Source: Gnetum montanum (taxonomy: Eukaryota; Streptophyta; Gnetopsida; Gnetales; Gnetaceae). Taken from it: a stretch of 64,000 nt of DNA. The notes under the pieces were generated by a model that searched no databases, was not told the origin of the DNA, and was given only the letters and a program-made list of their open reading frames with translations. The DNA is taken from the NCBI GenBank assembly GCA_015680685.1, contig MNCI01004661.1:478854-542853 (forward strand), in the 5' to 3' direction. Shown piece after piece: positions 53,440 through 64,000 of this stretch. The number at the start of each line of letters is the position of its first letter. Position 1 is the stretch's first letter. Position numbers and translations under genes: made by a program.

Positions 53440-56294
53440 ATGGCACCCAAATCGAGGCACCCAAGGGATGAAGGACTGTCACAACCGAGGGACAAGCATC
53501 CATGTATGGGAAGGGGACATGGAATGCAATCGCTAGAGTATGCGGAGGGTTCCCATGCCACTGGGCCCTTCCGCGAATGACTTGATGTGGAATCTGTCCA
53601 CTAGTTTCCAGAAGAGGAGATTCTCGACGTGCAATCATTGGGGGATGAGATGCCTAGGATAGCACCATGGCTTGAGGTCACATTGACCTAAGCTTTCCTT
53701 GATGCTATCACGCCACGCGAGGTGCAACGGACGGTCCTCCAAGAGTTAAATTTTGGACCATTCCTCGAGCACGCTCTAGAAGATGTGAGACATCAATTGC
53801 AGAATTCTTTGATGTGGCCGATCATCACAACCAGTGGTGAGTGGTACTTAGGAGAAACATATCTCTTTTGGATGAATCAGCAGCCAGGGTCAAGAGTAAG
53901 AATCAAGGACATATATGTCTCTTACTCTTTAGAAGCAATAAAAAAAGCTTTGGGGTTGCCCGAAACTGGGGTAGACATGGTAGAAATTCCTAAACAGGTC
54001 GATCTAGAGGTAAAGATGCAATGGATCAAATGGTGCTATGGGGTAGAGTGTAAGGAATTCGGCTCCTTGACCACGGCGGAGAGAGTCTATTCAAAGATAG
54101 TGTCTTACCATATGAATCCAACTGTAAGACACAGCAAAATCACTACCTTCTCCACTCATGCATGTGCTGCCTTGAGTGGGAAATTTCCCATGAGTCTTCC
54201 ACAGCTATTGTTTTTGGAAATTGAAAAGAGGTTCGCAGAGAACGAACATGGAAGACGAGCTCTCTCCTTTCCTTGCCTAATCTGAAAGTTATGCAAATGG
54301 GCAAGGATAGCACAGTATTGTAATGACATCATCTGGCGTGCCCTAATTGCCTTGTGGCAAGAAATGATGAAAGAAAAACTCCTGTCATCATGTAGATAGA
54401 GGAAGAGTAGCAACCACCTCCACCACCTGCACAAACAACATAGCTGGGCTCGCAAAAAATAGCAACATACATCCGCGAGATTCGGGAAATGCTCTCGAGT
54501 TAGCGAGAGCCATCCGGTAGAACTGGTGAAGGAGACGATCCTTCGGTCTATCATCTTTCCATGAGTGACCTGGAGTAAGTGGCACAATCAATCAGCTTGC
54601 TTGAAAGGGAAGTGCCGATATTTTTTGTAGCCTGAGCACCCATTCGAACCAAAACAAATCCAAGCATCCGAGACATATCAACTGCAACCTAACAGTTATT
54701 CCCTGAAATCTCAAGGAATGCAACTACTTTCTCGGTACAATTGGAGAATGGTGAGGGGGCGACGGTCTTGGTGATGCAGCACCAAGGACAAGAAGTTGCG
54801 GTCGAAGTAGTTGCTGATACCATTGCTACTGCTCTCAATGCACCGGTAGCACCTGTACCAAATATCCATGGACTACAAGATGTATAGGTTTCTGCCAGAA
54901 CTTCACGTAGTAAGATGGATGTAGCCCAACATGAAGAAATGTTGGACTAATTGGTAGGAATCGGGCAACCACTTCTGGATGTCTTTGACCTTTCGGACAA
55001 CATCACTGCAACCCTGTTGGAGTTGTTATCGGCAAGGGGCAAGAGCCTTATTTTGGAGGGGCAACTAGAAGTTGCTCAAGTTGCTTGTCAGTGCTTGGAA
55101 ATGGAGGTTGCCCAATTAAAGGCCCAGCTTGCCGATCTAGCCATCCTCGACCGCGAGATCACCAGAGATGAAGCTTTTCAACAGCTTCAACTTAAACTTC
55201 AAGTTGTTGAAGATGTAAGGGAGATGGTGATCCTAGATATGGCCATAACAAATGCTCGAGCGTATCATTTAGAGAAAGACTTGGCCAAGGTTCACCAGAA
55301 GAATGTGTAGCTGACCGCTGAAGTTCATCGCTTGCGTAATGTTGGTGTAGAGAACGAGCAGATGAAAGATTTCATCCACCAATAGCAGGAGGAGCTAGCT
55401 AGAGTGAATGCAAATATGAGAAGGTTGGCTACTGAGAATCAGAATCTATCAATGGAGGAGGTTCGGGCATTGTGACAGAAGTCTACAATCGAAATTATCG
55501 CTTGGAAGGATGAGGCGCTAAAGTTTGAATAAGTCAAAAATCATTACAAGGACCAAGTGGGATTGCAGAAGGAGGTGAATGAGGAACACATTCAGGTCAC
55601 TAAAGCCTAGATGAACCAAGCACTCCAGTAGCTCCGAGAAGGAGGTAATGTATGGCCATTTATCTTCGATGGATTGAATGCCTACAACAAAGTAGAAATT
55701 CGCCTCAAGGAGTTGCAAATTGAAGAAATGACAAAATACATGGAGTTAGCCAACCTTTGATATGCAAACCTAGCTATGCTCACAGCTGGGAGATCGCGGT
55801 CAGAGCTTGAGAAAGAAGTGGCTGCCTTGTATTCCCTATATGAGGGAGATTTCCAGGTGAACAAGGCAACAAACTAGAAGTTGGCAACAACAAACATGGA
55901 ACTCAAGGTCCTTCGTACAAGCTTTGAAGATCAACGTACTATTGCAGAGGACCTAGCCTGAAGAATGAGTGACTACCAGCAACTGCAAGGATCAATCCGA
56001 GCATTCGATATCGAATGCAAATAGTTCATAGCTTGGTTTTTCAATTTGAAAGAACTCATTCCGATGCTGCCTTGCCCTTGGGAAATTCCAGTTCTAGCAC
56101 ATATTGGAGAAGCTGCTTGGACCATGAATGACCCTAGAAGCAAACAAGAGAAAATGAGGGCTCTCTTGGAGGCTTTCCGGCTGTCTCTAGAAGTTGCAGC
56201 TGCCACAGGGCTACCAACATCCGTGTCACCACCAACGCACGGGCCAAAAGTTGGAGAAGGCCTATCAGAACCACCTCCACTAGGGACGATGTGA
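53440..56294 (+). pseudogene. Element D ORF2 (post-pol gene)
   Basis: The best copy of ORF2. The ATG at 53,440 directly follows GTTTGTTTCAG. N-terminal MAPKSRHPRDEG is basic. The central domain (53,722-54,285, open for 187 codons) has GEWYLGETYLFW, ALGLPETGVDMVEI, LTTAERVYSKIVSYHM and ALSFPCLI, a pattern like plant-transposon-protein domains. After a linker, a coiled coil (about 54,990-56,030) runs through EVAQLKAQLADLA, QQLQLKLQVVEDV and others, to the end at 56,294. It has some 15 stops, many TAG or TGA. No signal peptide or transmembrane helix is visible. Confidence 0.75.
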
Positions 56295-56527
56295 TCTTCT
56301 CCAGTAATTTTGTACATCTTCCTACACCACAGAGGCTCTAAGACCAGTGTGGTGTTCAATTTTATCTCTGAACACTGCCATGTTTGTAATTTGTCCTCCT
56401 CTGTAACTCAGGCATTTGGTAAAGTCATGTTGTGTCATGTGTGTGTCATTTATGTGTTTAAGTTATGTGTGTTGTAAATAAGAATCCATACCTTCCAAAT
56501 TGTAAAGTAACTCAAGGACGAGTTTTT
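56295..56527 (+). other. Element D 3' untranslated region
   Basis: TG-rich sequence (56,395-56,480) between ORF2 and the polypurine tract, including AACTCAAGGACGAGTTTT, also present in A (8762-8779) and C (63,171-63,188). Confidence 0.5.
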
Positions 56528-56544
56528 GCTCAGTTGTGGGGGTA
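56528..56544 (+). promoter_or_regulatory. Polypurine tract of element D
   Basis: GCTCAGTTGTGGGGGTA abuts the TGATGAAGTG start of the 3' LTR. Confidence 0.75.
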
Positions 56545-57480
56545 TGATGAAGTGTCAAAAGTCAATGCATCGACTGGGTTATGTATACGGGGCCGCGTAT
56601 ACGTGGCCACGTCAACGCAGGCCCATTGACGTAGCCATCCTACGTCGACGTGGCCTTGTTTAAGTAGCCACCCTTCCCAGCCTATAAATATGAGGGCCTT
56701 CTACCTCATTTAGGAATCTTTTTGAGTAGTTGTAGCCAAGCTCTTGCAATTTTCTCCCACAAGAGATAGAATATTTTCCAAGTGCCTGCAGCAGGTGTAT
56801 GAAAAGTGATCGGATCTTTATTCGAGCGTTGATGTATCTGCGCACATTCGTGATGATAATAAAGATGAACTATTCATGCAATCCTTGCAGAATTTGGACT
56901 TAGTTGTTTCATGCATTTAATAGTTTAAAATCTTTATGCTTTATTAATTACTTGTTAATGCTTTGTTAGTTATTTGTGGATTATTCATGTTTTCATTATT
57001 ATGATTTCAATCATTAGTGTTTATTCATAGTTCATAAAAGACATAAGTACGACCATCTCGAACGTAGTCCAAACACTTGGTAAGCCCAATGGCACTTAAC
57101 GTCTGGTGACCCAGCAGTGTTAGGAAATGCTCAGAACGTGCTCGGAAGATGGGACTAGATACTTATGCTAGGAGTAGTTAGAATATAAACTAGGATAATT
57201 AGAGATTAGATAATAGTTTATTCCTTACCTTTCACACCCCAATTAGTCACCGAAAAGATAATTAAAAATATATAAAAATCATTAGCCTTAGTCTCACTTA
57301 ACCATTGTAAATAGGACCTCACAAGTGAGATTAGGATGACAACGACCGTTCTAACACAAGGTTTCACTAGTTAGAAGTTTGATGTATGTTAAGTGCTTAC
57401 AGTTTGTGGGTTTCAATCGAGTCACGCGTGAATGCTCGTGATTCGTATGGTTGGGCGTAGGGGTACCTAGTCACTCATCA
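56545..57480 (+). mobile_element. 3' LTR of element D
   Basis: The LTR is 936 bp, TGATGAAGTGTC to AGTCACTCATCA. U3 has GTATACGNGGCC and GTCGACG palindromes (56,580-56,650), a TATA box TATAAAT at 56,683-56,689 and AATAAAGATGAAC near 56,859. It gives the full length that the 5' copy has lost. Confidence 0.85.
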
Positions 57481-57493
57481 CCCCCATGACTAA
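57481..57493 (-). promoter_or_regulatory. Polypurine tract of element E, split by element D
   Basis: Minus-strand ACTTAGTCATGGGGG. Its continuation TA and the E 3' LTR are at 27,621-26,787, on the other side of element D. The five C (57,481-57,485) are also the TSD of D. Confidence 0.75.
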
Positions 57494-57659
57494 GTGAAAA
57501 ATTGTTCTCGAGTTACAGTGAGAACAAGCTCCATTGATTACATAGTGGATAGGTACAGGATTATTGGATGGTGAAAATGGGTTTATGTTGTAGTGTGGAA
57601 TCAAAGAAAAATTGAGATACAACACAAGACATGTGCTACAGTTACAAAATTGGTGGAAC

Positions 57660-60449
57660 TCATGTAGTTCTAGGTGGTAGTGGCTCCTCCATAGGTGCTT
57701 TCCCCTTACCTTGTGTTTCAGGTCTTGAAACTTGATGGCATTGAAGTATGGCCTAGAGTTTCTCCTCTTTGGTCTAGGGATCCTATGCTATCCATGCTAA
57801 TGTTTTGATGTTTGATGGAGTTGGCACCTCCCATGGGCAGGGTAGTTGTGGAAACATTTGATTGGCCTTGACATACCAAGCTACAAGCACCCAACGTTGC
57901 TCTTCGTAGGCTCTGGCTTTACCTTTGTATTCTTGAAAAACTGCCAACTGTTGAGCCAAATCCGTTGTGACACCTTTTTGTCCTTGGTAGCTTGCTTTCA
58001 CCACCTCAAGTTCAGAATTTGTGATCTCTAGTTTGTTCAACAACTTCTTACGTTTTGCAAATTCTGCTTCATATTTTCTATGGGTGGTGGCTACCTGTTG
58101 TTCAAGCTCTATCCTCAGGCACCCTACTGTTAACATGGCAAGGTTGGCATACTGTAGGTTTGTCAACTCCATGTATTCTGTTAGATCCTGACTCTACAGG
58201 TCCCAGTTCTTAACTTCTGCTTGGTGGGCAAAGGCATATATGTCCAATATGGCCTACTAGTTAGTGTGTTGAGCACTGATAGTGCTGATGTGGGGCTTGG
58301 CCATATGGATCTCCTTCTTAAGAATCTGTTTGTATATTCCCACTTGGTCCCAGAAGTGCTCCTTTAGCTTTTCATGCCGTTTAGCCTCATTTTGCCATGT
58401 GCTTATTTTGATGGCTATCTTTTGATAGATTGCACATACCTCCTCCATTGAGAGGGTTCTATTCTTCCTGGCTAAACAGCTCATGTCTTGGTTAACCTGG
58501 ATGAACTTTTCTCGCAACTGATGGAAATGTTCTTCGAGAATATTCTTTTACTTTTCCACAGATATCAACCGAAGGTTGTTAGCAACAAGTTTTTTATTTT
58601 CTTCTTGTAAGACATTGAGTGCTTTGAGATGTGCATGAGTTTGTGCCTATGCTGTAGAGGCATCCCAAACAACCTTCTATTTTTCTTCAGCCACCTTTTT
58701 ATTCTTTGTTAGTAGCTTGGTCAGTTGCTTAGTTCTGAAGCTATCCAGTTGGTCTGCGGGAACAAATTGCAAAGGGTCCTGCTATGTTGCTTGTAGGGCC
58801 ACGAACTGTTCTTGCAATTTTTGCACCTCTGCTTTAGCATGCTTGGCCCTCACTTTTGTTAAGACCAGCTTCCTCTTTGTGGAAATGAGGTCTGATTGAA
58901 TTGTTGTAACATCCTAAGGGATGTCAAACAGGGACATCATTACTTGTCCTATTTGTAGTAATTGATCAAGCGCATCCTCATGTTCCACAGGAGTTATTGA
59001 GATTTCGGCCAAAGTTTGAGCATCTCGTGCTCCTATGAGATCTACCAGTGGCACAACAGGTACATTGAATGATTCATTGATATGATTTGTGACCACTTCT
59101 ATGGCTCTCGTGGCATCTTGGTGTTGCATGACCACCACAATGGCCCCTTCACTAGTTTCTAATTGCACTTGGAAAGATGCCATGTTTCCTGAGATCTGTT
59201 GTGACCAAATACTTTTCCCTCCTCTTGTATGAATAGACACCTCATCCCTTGTGTGATCCAAAGAAACTGTGGGCTGCATGGCATCATCAATGACACGGAA
59301 GAGATTTGCATCATCATGATTTCCCCAATTGACCTTTTTGACGATGGCCCTGAGATGGCTCATCAATGGCCTGTAATCTTGTAGCGGTGATGGCTGATCC
59401 TGGCCGGTGCTAGGTCCTGCTTCCTGTTGTTAGCTGGGTCTTGTACTTGGAGGTTGGCTAGGTCCTACAAGTTGAGTTGCAGTTGGTCCAGCTATCTATT
59501 CTTCTTCTTCTTCTGGTCGTAGCATCTCACCAGTGATTTTCCTTACTGCTGGTGGCTTTAACAGTTCTGCATATGAAGCATTTTGGGCTTTTCAAAGGAC
59601 ATCATTGGTGTACCCCTTGATACCAACACGTCAGCATAGCTTCTTGATAAGACAAGGGAAAGGTAAGGCAAGCTTCCTTGTCTTCTGTTCCTTGAACCAC
59701 CTCAGGATCTCTGTTAAGTATAGATGGGACGAGTTAGCATTAATGTTTCCCATCAGAATTGCACATCCTCTAGCCACATATGTTGAAATTATTTTTAAGT
59801 CCTTCGTGGGGAAGAGGTGATACATTCCAATTTTGAAATAGATCCTCTCTTCTGTTGTCAACTCACGAAATGTCTTATCTCTACCATATGTCCTTTTCAA
59901 CCAATCTCATCGCACATCGGGGTTTGAATAGGTGGATAACTGAGCAACCTTGGGCCCTATATTTGGAAGGTTTAATACTTTTGAAATGGCCTGCGTAGAG
60001 AAATCAATTATCACACCACAAATATTGATGGTGATGCCTTGTTCTCTATTGTGCCAGAATTGGTACGTCTCCCCTAGGTACCAGGCACCACTTTCAGAGA
60101 GGGTAGGCCATAAGGGAGATCCTTTGAGGTGATTCCTAACAGGCTCAGGAGAAAAATTTGCAAAAGATTCAAAGTTTAGATCCACAATCACTACAGTGAA
60201 TGTGGACCTTTCATGGATGGTCTAAACACAATCTTGGGGCAACGTGAGATGTTGTCCCTATTCAGGTGTTGCAGCAGCTCCTCCTTCTGCCTACCCAGAC
60301 TATACGATAGGATGGTCATCTTGATGAATGCTAAATGATTGTTCCTCCTGTTCTGCATGTTGTTTAGTAGGGACTTGTTCTTTGCCTCTCCTAGGTAATT
60401 TGCTTTCACCTTGAGCAAGACCTTTTTGTTGTCCATGTTTTTGGGCCAT
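57660..60449 (-). pseudogene. Element E ORF2 (post-pol gene), minus strand
   Basis: The ATG at 60,449 directly follows TGTGATTGCAG, with TTACTAAC, a perfect branch-point-like word, about 20 bases upstream. The N-terminus MAQKHGQQKG is hydrophilic. The central domain (60,190-59,631) has GAWYLGETYQFW, VLNLPNIGPKVAQL, LTTEERIYFKIGMYHLFP and LALPFPCLI. A linker with REGAIVVVMQHQDATRAIEV (59,160-59,090 region) follows, then coiled coil (about 58,900-57,830) and LPCPWEVPTP near the end; stop at 57,660. It has fewer stops than A. It is the only coding part kept in E. Confidence 0.75.
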
Positions 60450-62506
60450 CTGCAATCACACGGGACCAAGCGTTAGTAAGGTTGTTTTTGAAGTTAAGTT
60501 ATACCTTACTACTTGCCTTAATTAATTAACTTATTTTATCTCCATGTGATGTTGCCCGAAAGATTATAATAGTGAGTTCATTTTACTTAGGTGATGTTCA
60601 ATTTTAATTTCCTGGTGTACCTAAAGGGATGAAATGATTTTTGGCATAATTATTCTAAATGTTATAGCTAATTACCCTTGATAATGTCCTTTGGGCGATG
60701 ATAAATTCCAAAACTTTTAGGTGCTATTCGGCAGGTGTTCCTCCCCCATGACTAAGCTAAACACTTCGGGTTCAAGTAGGTTCAGACAGAATTAAAATCG
60801 GAGTACCTGCAAGCGAGATATAGATAGAAAAGCAAAGGTCTCACAATTGCAAGTTGTAGAGAAAAAATTGAAAAACTCCCCCATGTGAGTTGTGAAAAAT
60901 GATGCTAAGTGTTGTAGGATGGTCTCCTATTTATAAGTTCATGGGATGTAATATCGCGTATGATACATCACGTACGCGATATTGCGTCAGCTGTGATATT
61001 GCGTACATGATATCACGACCTATTGATGTTTAGGCCTGAGGGAAAAATACCAGATTTTGAAGGTTTTTCTTGGAATGAAAAGTGGAAGGGTTCTAGGGTA
61101 ATTTAATTAGTTCAAAAGACACAAATAATTATGATGGTGTGGATTTTATCAATAAGGACCTTGGATGGTAAGTGAGAGAAAAAGGCTATGTGATGGTACA
61201 TAGGAACGTTGATTCGGAGGGGTAGTAATAAGGGAAAGAATGTTATGAAAAATAGGTTGAGGGTAAGAAATGGTGTGTGTGAGTTGTGTCATAAGTGAAA
61301 ATTACAAATGATTACACAAGTGGGTCCTCCCCAAAGTAGGTTCCAACCTATAATGCCCTTGTGTAACCACACTTAAAAGTGTTCGTGGGTACTAGAAGGG
61401 TTAAATGTAATCCACACTAATTCCACAAAACACACAGATGTAAATATCATCGAGATGAGGTAATAATTCTACGTTGTACATGACACAAGCTACAACTACA
61501 CGAACAGTGAGATGAGATGAACTATCGAAGGGATCGTAGAGATTGGGACATGAGGGAACTGATCCAGGGCATAGTGCATCCTGCATGTAAAGCATGATTA
61601 ACGTGTCATCAACCTGTCACTCCAAGATTAGGACCAAGTCCATTCCTTTAATCAGTGACATCGCATTGTCTCATCCCATGATGAGCAACTACGAGAGTAC
61701 CATAACAACAAGGTGTATGATCACTTGGCATTTTGTTCAAGGGAGGAGTGATTTTTGTTTTGTGGCACTTCTCTATGTTTGTTTTTATTTTTTGTTTTTC
61801 AAATGAATGGATCCAGAGAAGCTGCCAACCTTCAGGCATGGATGCATGTATTTCCAGTGGGACCCCTTAGAACAACATTGGATTTTTGAGTGCCTTTTGA
61901 TTACTCTTACTCCTATTTTTTGTTAGATCTACAAGGATCTTAGTACAACCACGTTGCATGGTAACTCCCATAGAAATCATCAAAGAGAATCTGCAAGTCC
62001 CCTTGATGTCATAGCCTAGTCATTCCCTCTTGGTCCATCATTCTTCATTCTAGGTACAATGAACAAAAAATTAATTTTAAGTTTTAAGAATGTCAAGAAT
62101 ATCACTGTACCCTCGAATAGAACCTCTTATTTGTAGAGTGGATGAGTGGGTTTAATGGGCTCACTGTCCAAATAATTGATTACTTGAGACTTGATAACAT
62201 AGAACACACCTCAACCACAATCCACATGAGTGTTTTATTCATAGATGAGATTACTTACAAAAGCATAAAAAAAGAAAAAAAGACAAAACAAGAAATTGAA
62301 AAATGAAAAATCGAAAAATAAAAAGTTGTAAAATTAAAGAAAATGAAAAAGAAATTTATTAACCCTACTTATTACTAGAATGGGGGATATCCCCCATAAC
62401 TAAATAGTTGAGGATGGAAAGGATTAATAAATGGAAGATGAGGATCCTTGCATGTTGGAAACATTGGAACTTGGTCATACTTACCCCATTGGGGTTCACA
62501 CACTTA
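60450..62506 (-). other. Element E spacer (minus strand) and deletion junction
   Basis: No gene is supported. On the minus strand from 62,506: about 100 bases of unclear, pol-end-like sequence, a TTAGTTATGGGGG motif (62,391-62,403), T-rich tracts (62,250-62,345), the CATGGATGC/CTTCAGG repeat region (61,810-61,860), the hairpin (61,368-61,310), and TTAGTCATGGGGG (60,743-60,755). The LTR is followed directly by this, so primer-binding site, gag and pol are deleted. Confidence 0.6.
61310..61368 (-). other. Conserved hairpin in spacer, element E
   Basis: On the minus strand GGTTACACAAG pairs with CTTGTGTAATC; nine consecutive Watson-Crick pairs (TTACACAAG/CTTGTGTAA). The loop contains GGTTGGAACC and GGGGAGGACCCA. 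Confidence 0.65.
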
Positions 62507-63148
62507 GGATGAGTGGCGAGGTACCCCTACACTCAACCATACGAATACGAGCATTTCACACACGATCCGGTCGAACTCTGTAGACAGACTAGTTGTGGTA
62601 TCCTGATGGTTATTCTTAGGTTGCAATTCGCTGTCTTTCCACTTGGACTAGTATTTGCTTTGTCATGTATGGTTTAGTCTAGAGTGAGGTGTATGATGTG
62701 TTTCTACACTAGTACTACTCTTGAGTATGATGGAAAATAATATTAACTAAGCTAAGAGAGAGAGAGGGTGAGAGAGAATCTAAGCTAGCCTAAGTGTGNT
62801 TAGGGTGAAGAGATATTAACTAAGAAAGCAATGAATAAAAATAACAATAATAATTAATTAATTAAATAATTAAGATAAGTGGATGCTGCAATGGTGAAGC
62901 AATCTCGATCTTTATTTCTGGTCATGTGCGTGTCCAAGTACGTCACACTCAAATAAGGATGCTGTACAATTACAATCACCACATTGCGATCATACACTGG
63001 GAGGAAAGGGTTGAGAGAAATCTAAACTTAAAAACTTACACTAAAATCTAACAACTAATTCCTAACTGACTCCTCTTATTTATAGATGAGGAGACAGACT
63101 ACGATATCATGTACGCGATATTGCAGTGCACTAAATGGTGACTCATTA
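62507..63148 (-). mobile_element. 5' LTR of element E, with internal gap
   Basis: The LTR is 642 bp versus 833 in the other copy; the missing 190 or so bases fall at the single N (62,799). Its outer ends are mutated (GGATGAG, CATTA). TATA box TATAAATA at plus-strand 63,077-63,084. Flanked on the right by GACTT. Confidence 0.8.
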
Positions 63149-63153
63149 GACTT
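63149..63153. repeat. Target-site duplication of element E (right)
   Basis: GACTT, identical to 26,782-26,786; sequence of element C resumes after it. Confidence 0.8.
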
Positions 63154-63189
63154 GTTCTTCTTCTTTTGTACTCAAGGATGAGTTTTCAT

Positions 63190-63204
63190 TCAATTGTTGG
63201 GATA
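63190..63204 (+). promoter_or_regulatory. Polypurine tract of element C (decayed)
   Basis: TCAATTGTTGGGATA before TGATGAATTG. Compared with CAGTTGTGGGGGTA of D, the G run is broken. Confidence 0.6.
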
Positions 63205-64000
63205 TGATGAATTGTGTTTTTCATAAGTTCCAATATTGAAGCAACCGTGATATTAGGTACATGATATTGGGTATGCAATATTGCTACCCAAGATGTGATA
63301 TCAAGCATTTGATATCTTAGGGTTGCTCCTAGGCCTATAAATATAGCCCTTGGGCACATGATTCGGTAATAGTTTTTGTAGTCAAGTAGCGAAACTCTTG
63401 TAGTTTGTTCATTTGAGAGTTAGAATATTTTTCAAGTGCTCACAGTAGGAGGTCTAAGTGTGATTAGATCTTTATTCAATCATTGATGTACTTAAACACA
63501 CCATTTTGTTGGTAATAAAGATGAGCTCTTTGATTCATCCTTGTAGCACTTGAGACTTTCTTTCTCATGCACTTATATATTGTGATTTCATGCAGTAATT
63601 AATTTTGATTAATTAAGAAACTCATTAAAATACACAAGCATGACTTCTTCGAACATACATGTGACACTTGGTGGCTCAGAAATGGTTAGCATTTGACAAC
63701 CAAGCAGTGTTTACACAAAGTTCAGGATGTGTCCAGGAAGTGGTGATGGTTACTTGTGTTAGGCTAGACTAGACAATAGTTTACTCAGCACTTAATTACT
63801 CTCATTCTTATTCTTGTTTTAGGTGAGAAAATTGATAAAACACAAAATCATAAAAATCTTATGCCTCAGTCGCACTTAATTATACACTGGCATTTCACAA
63901 GTGAGGCTAGGAAGACAATGAACAGACAACACAAACTCACCATTTAGCTTTAGCATACTTGGTAATTAGAGTCTGTAGAATTCAATTAGATCACACATGA
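63205..64000 (+). mobile_element. 3' LTR of element C (runs off the window)
   Basis: It starts TGATGAATTGTG and aligns with 17,613-18,430; about 50 bases are outside the window. TATA box at 63,336-63,342. Confidence 0.85.

Larger units (their letters stand above)
27627..57480 (+). mobile_element. Element D: Athila-like retrotransposon interrupted by F
   Basis: 5' LTR (27,627-27,893, internally deleted), primer-binding site, gag (28,060-29,729, continued at 46,931), pol to 51,437, spacer, ORF2 (53,440-56,294), polypurine tract and 3' LTR (56,545-57,480). Without F the length is about 12.7 kb. It is flanked by CCCCC. It is the most complete Athila-like element of the window and serves as guide for the others. 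Confidence 0.85.
26787..63148 (-). mobile_element. Element E: minus-strand Athila-like deletion derivative (interrupted by D)
   Basis: On the minus strand: 5' LTR (63,148-62,507), spacer, ORF2 (60,449-57,660), polypurine tract (57,493-57,481), then D, then 3' LTR (27,619-26,787). Own length is about 6.5 kb. It has no primer-binding site, gag or pol: the 5' LTR passes directly into sequence near the pol end. It is flanked by GACTT duplications in element C. It could have moved only with help from another element, unless the deletion came after insertion. Confidence 0.8.
17613..64000 (+). mobile_element. Element C: outermost Athila-like element (interrupted by E, D, F)
   Basis: The 5' LTR is at 17,613-18,480 and the matching 3' LTR at 63,205-64,000 (its last 50 or so bases lie beyond the window). 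Own sequence: 17,613-26,786 and 63,154-64,000. The rest is element E with its nested load, flanked by the duplicated GACTT (26,782-26,786 and 63,149-63,153). C has gag and pol remnants and a spacer, but I cannot recognise an ORF2: sequence just before E leads almost directly to the 3' UTR and polypurine region, so C is probably a deletion derivative. Confidence 0.8.

Noticed and set aside
53440-56294. Viral envelope gene
   Set aside because: No signal peptide, cleavage site or membrane helix is visible; only its position recalls env-like genes.

Overview
The window is plant nuclear DNA made almost entirely of Ty3/gypsy-type LTR retrotransposons at different stages of decay. I recognise no ordinary host gene, rRNA, tRNA or CRISPR array. 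The species cannot be told from the sequence. The many nested, deleted and nonsense-mutated elements suggest gene-poor heterochromatin. In this annotation the elements are named A to J.

Left part (1-17,612), a mosaic of broken copies. G (minus-strand LTR piece, 1-280) abuts the protease region of A. A has a decayed pol (281-3602), a long spacer, an extra gene after pol (ORF2, 5826-8610), a polypurine tract and a 3' LTR (8797-9709). A sits in the protease gene of B, of which a scrap of pol, the spacer and the start of ORF2 remain (9710-13066). H is a minus-strand 5' LTR, primer-binding site and gag (13,067-15,834). I is a piece of a different, chromovirus-like integrase (15,835-16,840). J is an LTR scrap (about 17,356-17,560).

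Right part (17,613-64,000), a four-level nest. C (5' LTR 17,613-18,480; 3' LTR from 63,205 to beyond the window) contains E (minus strand, 26,787-63,148, TSD GACTT). E contains D (27,627-57,480, TSD CCCCC, inserted inside E's polypurine tract). D contains F (29,730-46,925, TSD GTACC, inserted in D's gag). Coding decay agrees with this order: C is the most broken, F the least.

A, B, C, D, E and H look Athila-like. Their primer-binding sites are decayed matches to the tRNA-Asp type, the protease has the DLG(S/A)xxNL form, and A, B, D and E have an ORF after pol. That ORF (ORF2) shows no membrane segment; it resembles plant-transposon-protein-like domains followed by a long coiled coil. Its ATG directly follows a splice-acceptor-like site in four copies. 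The pol-ORF2 spacer carries a hairpin whose stem covaries between copies, and a polypurine-like motif recurs three times per element.

F is a Tat/Ogre-like element with 1.27-kb LTRs, gag, protease, RT, a degenerate RNase H, a second archaeal-type RNase H and integrase. Between protease and RT, on the opposite strand, lies the most striking feature of the window: an eight-exon gene (40,452 down to 36,016) with its own TATA box. Its splice sites all keep frame and give an uninterrupted product of about 1,053 residues: an FCP1/HAD-like domain lacking catalytic residues, an ORF2-like domain, and a coiled coil. F also carries palindromes of the GCGTATACGC type in its LTRs, leader and the first intron of this gene. 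I infer that the antisense gene is, or recently was, a functional accessory gene of F, possibly held in an Ogre-type sense-strand intron; its function is unknown.
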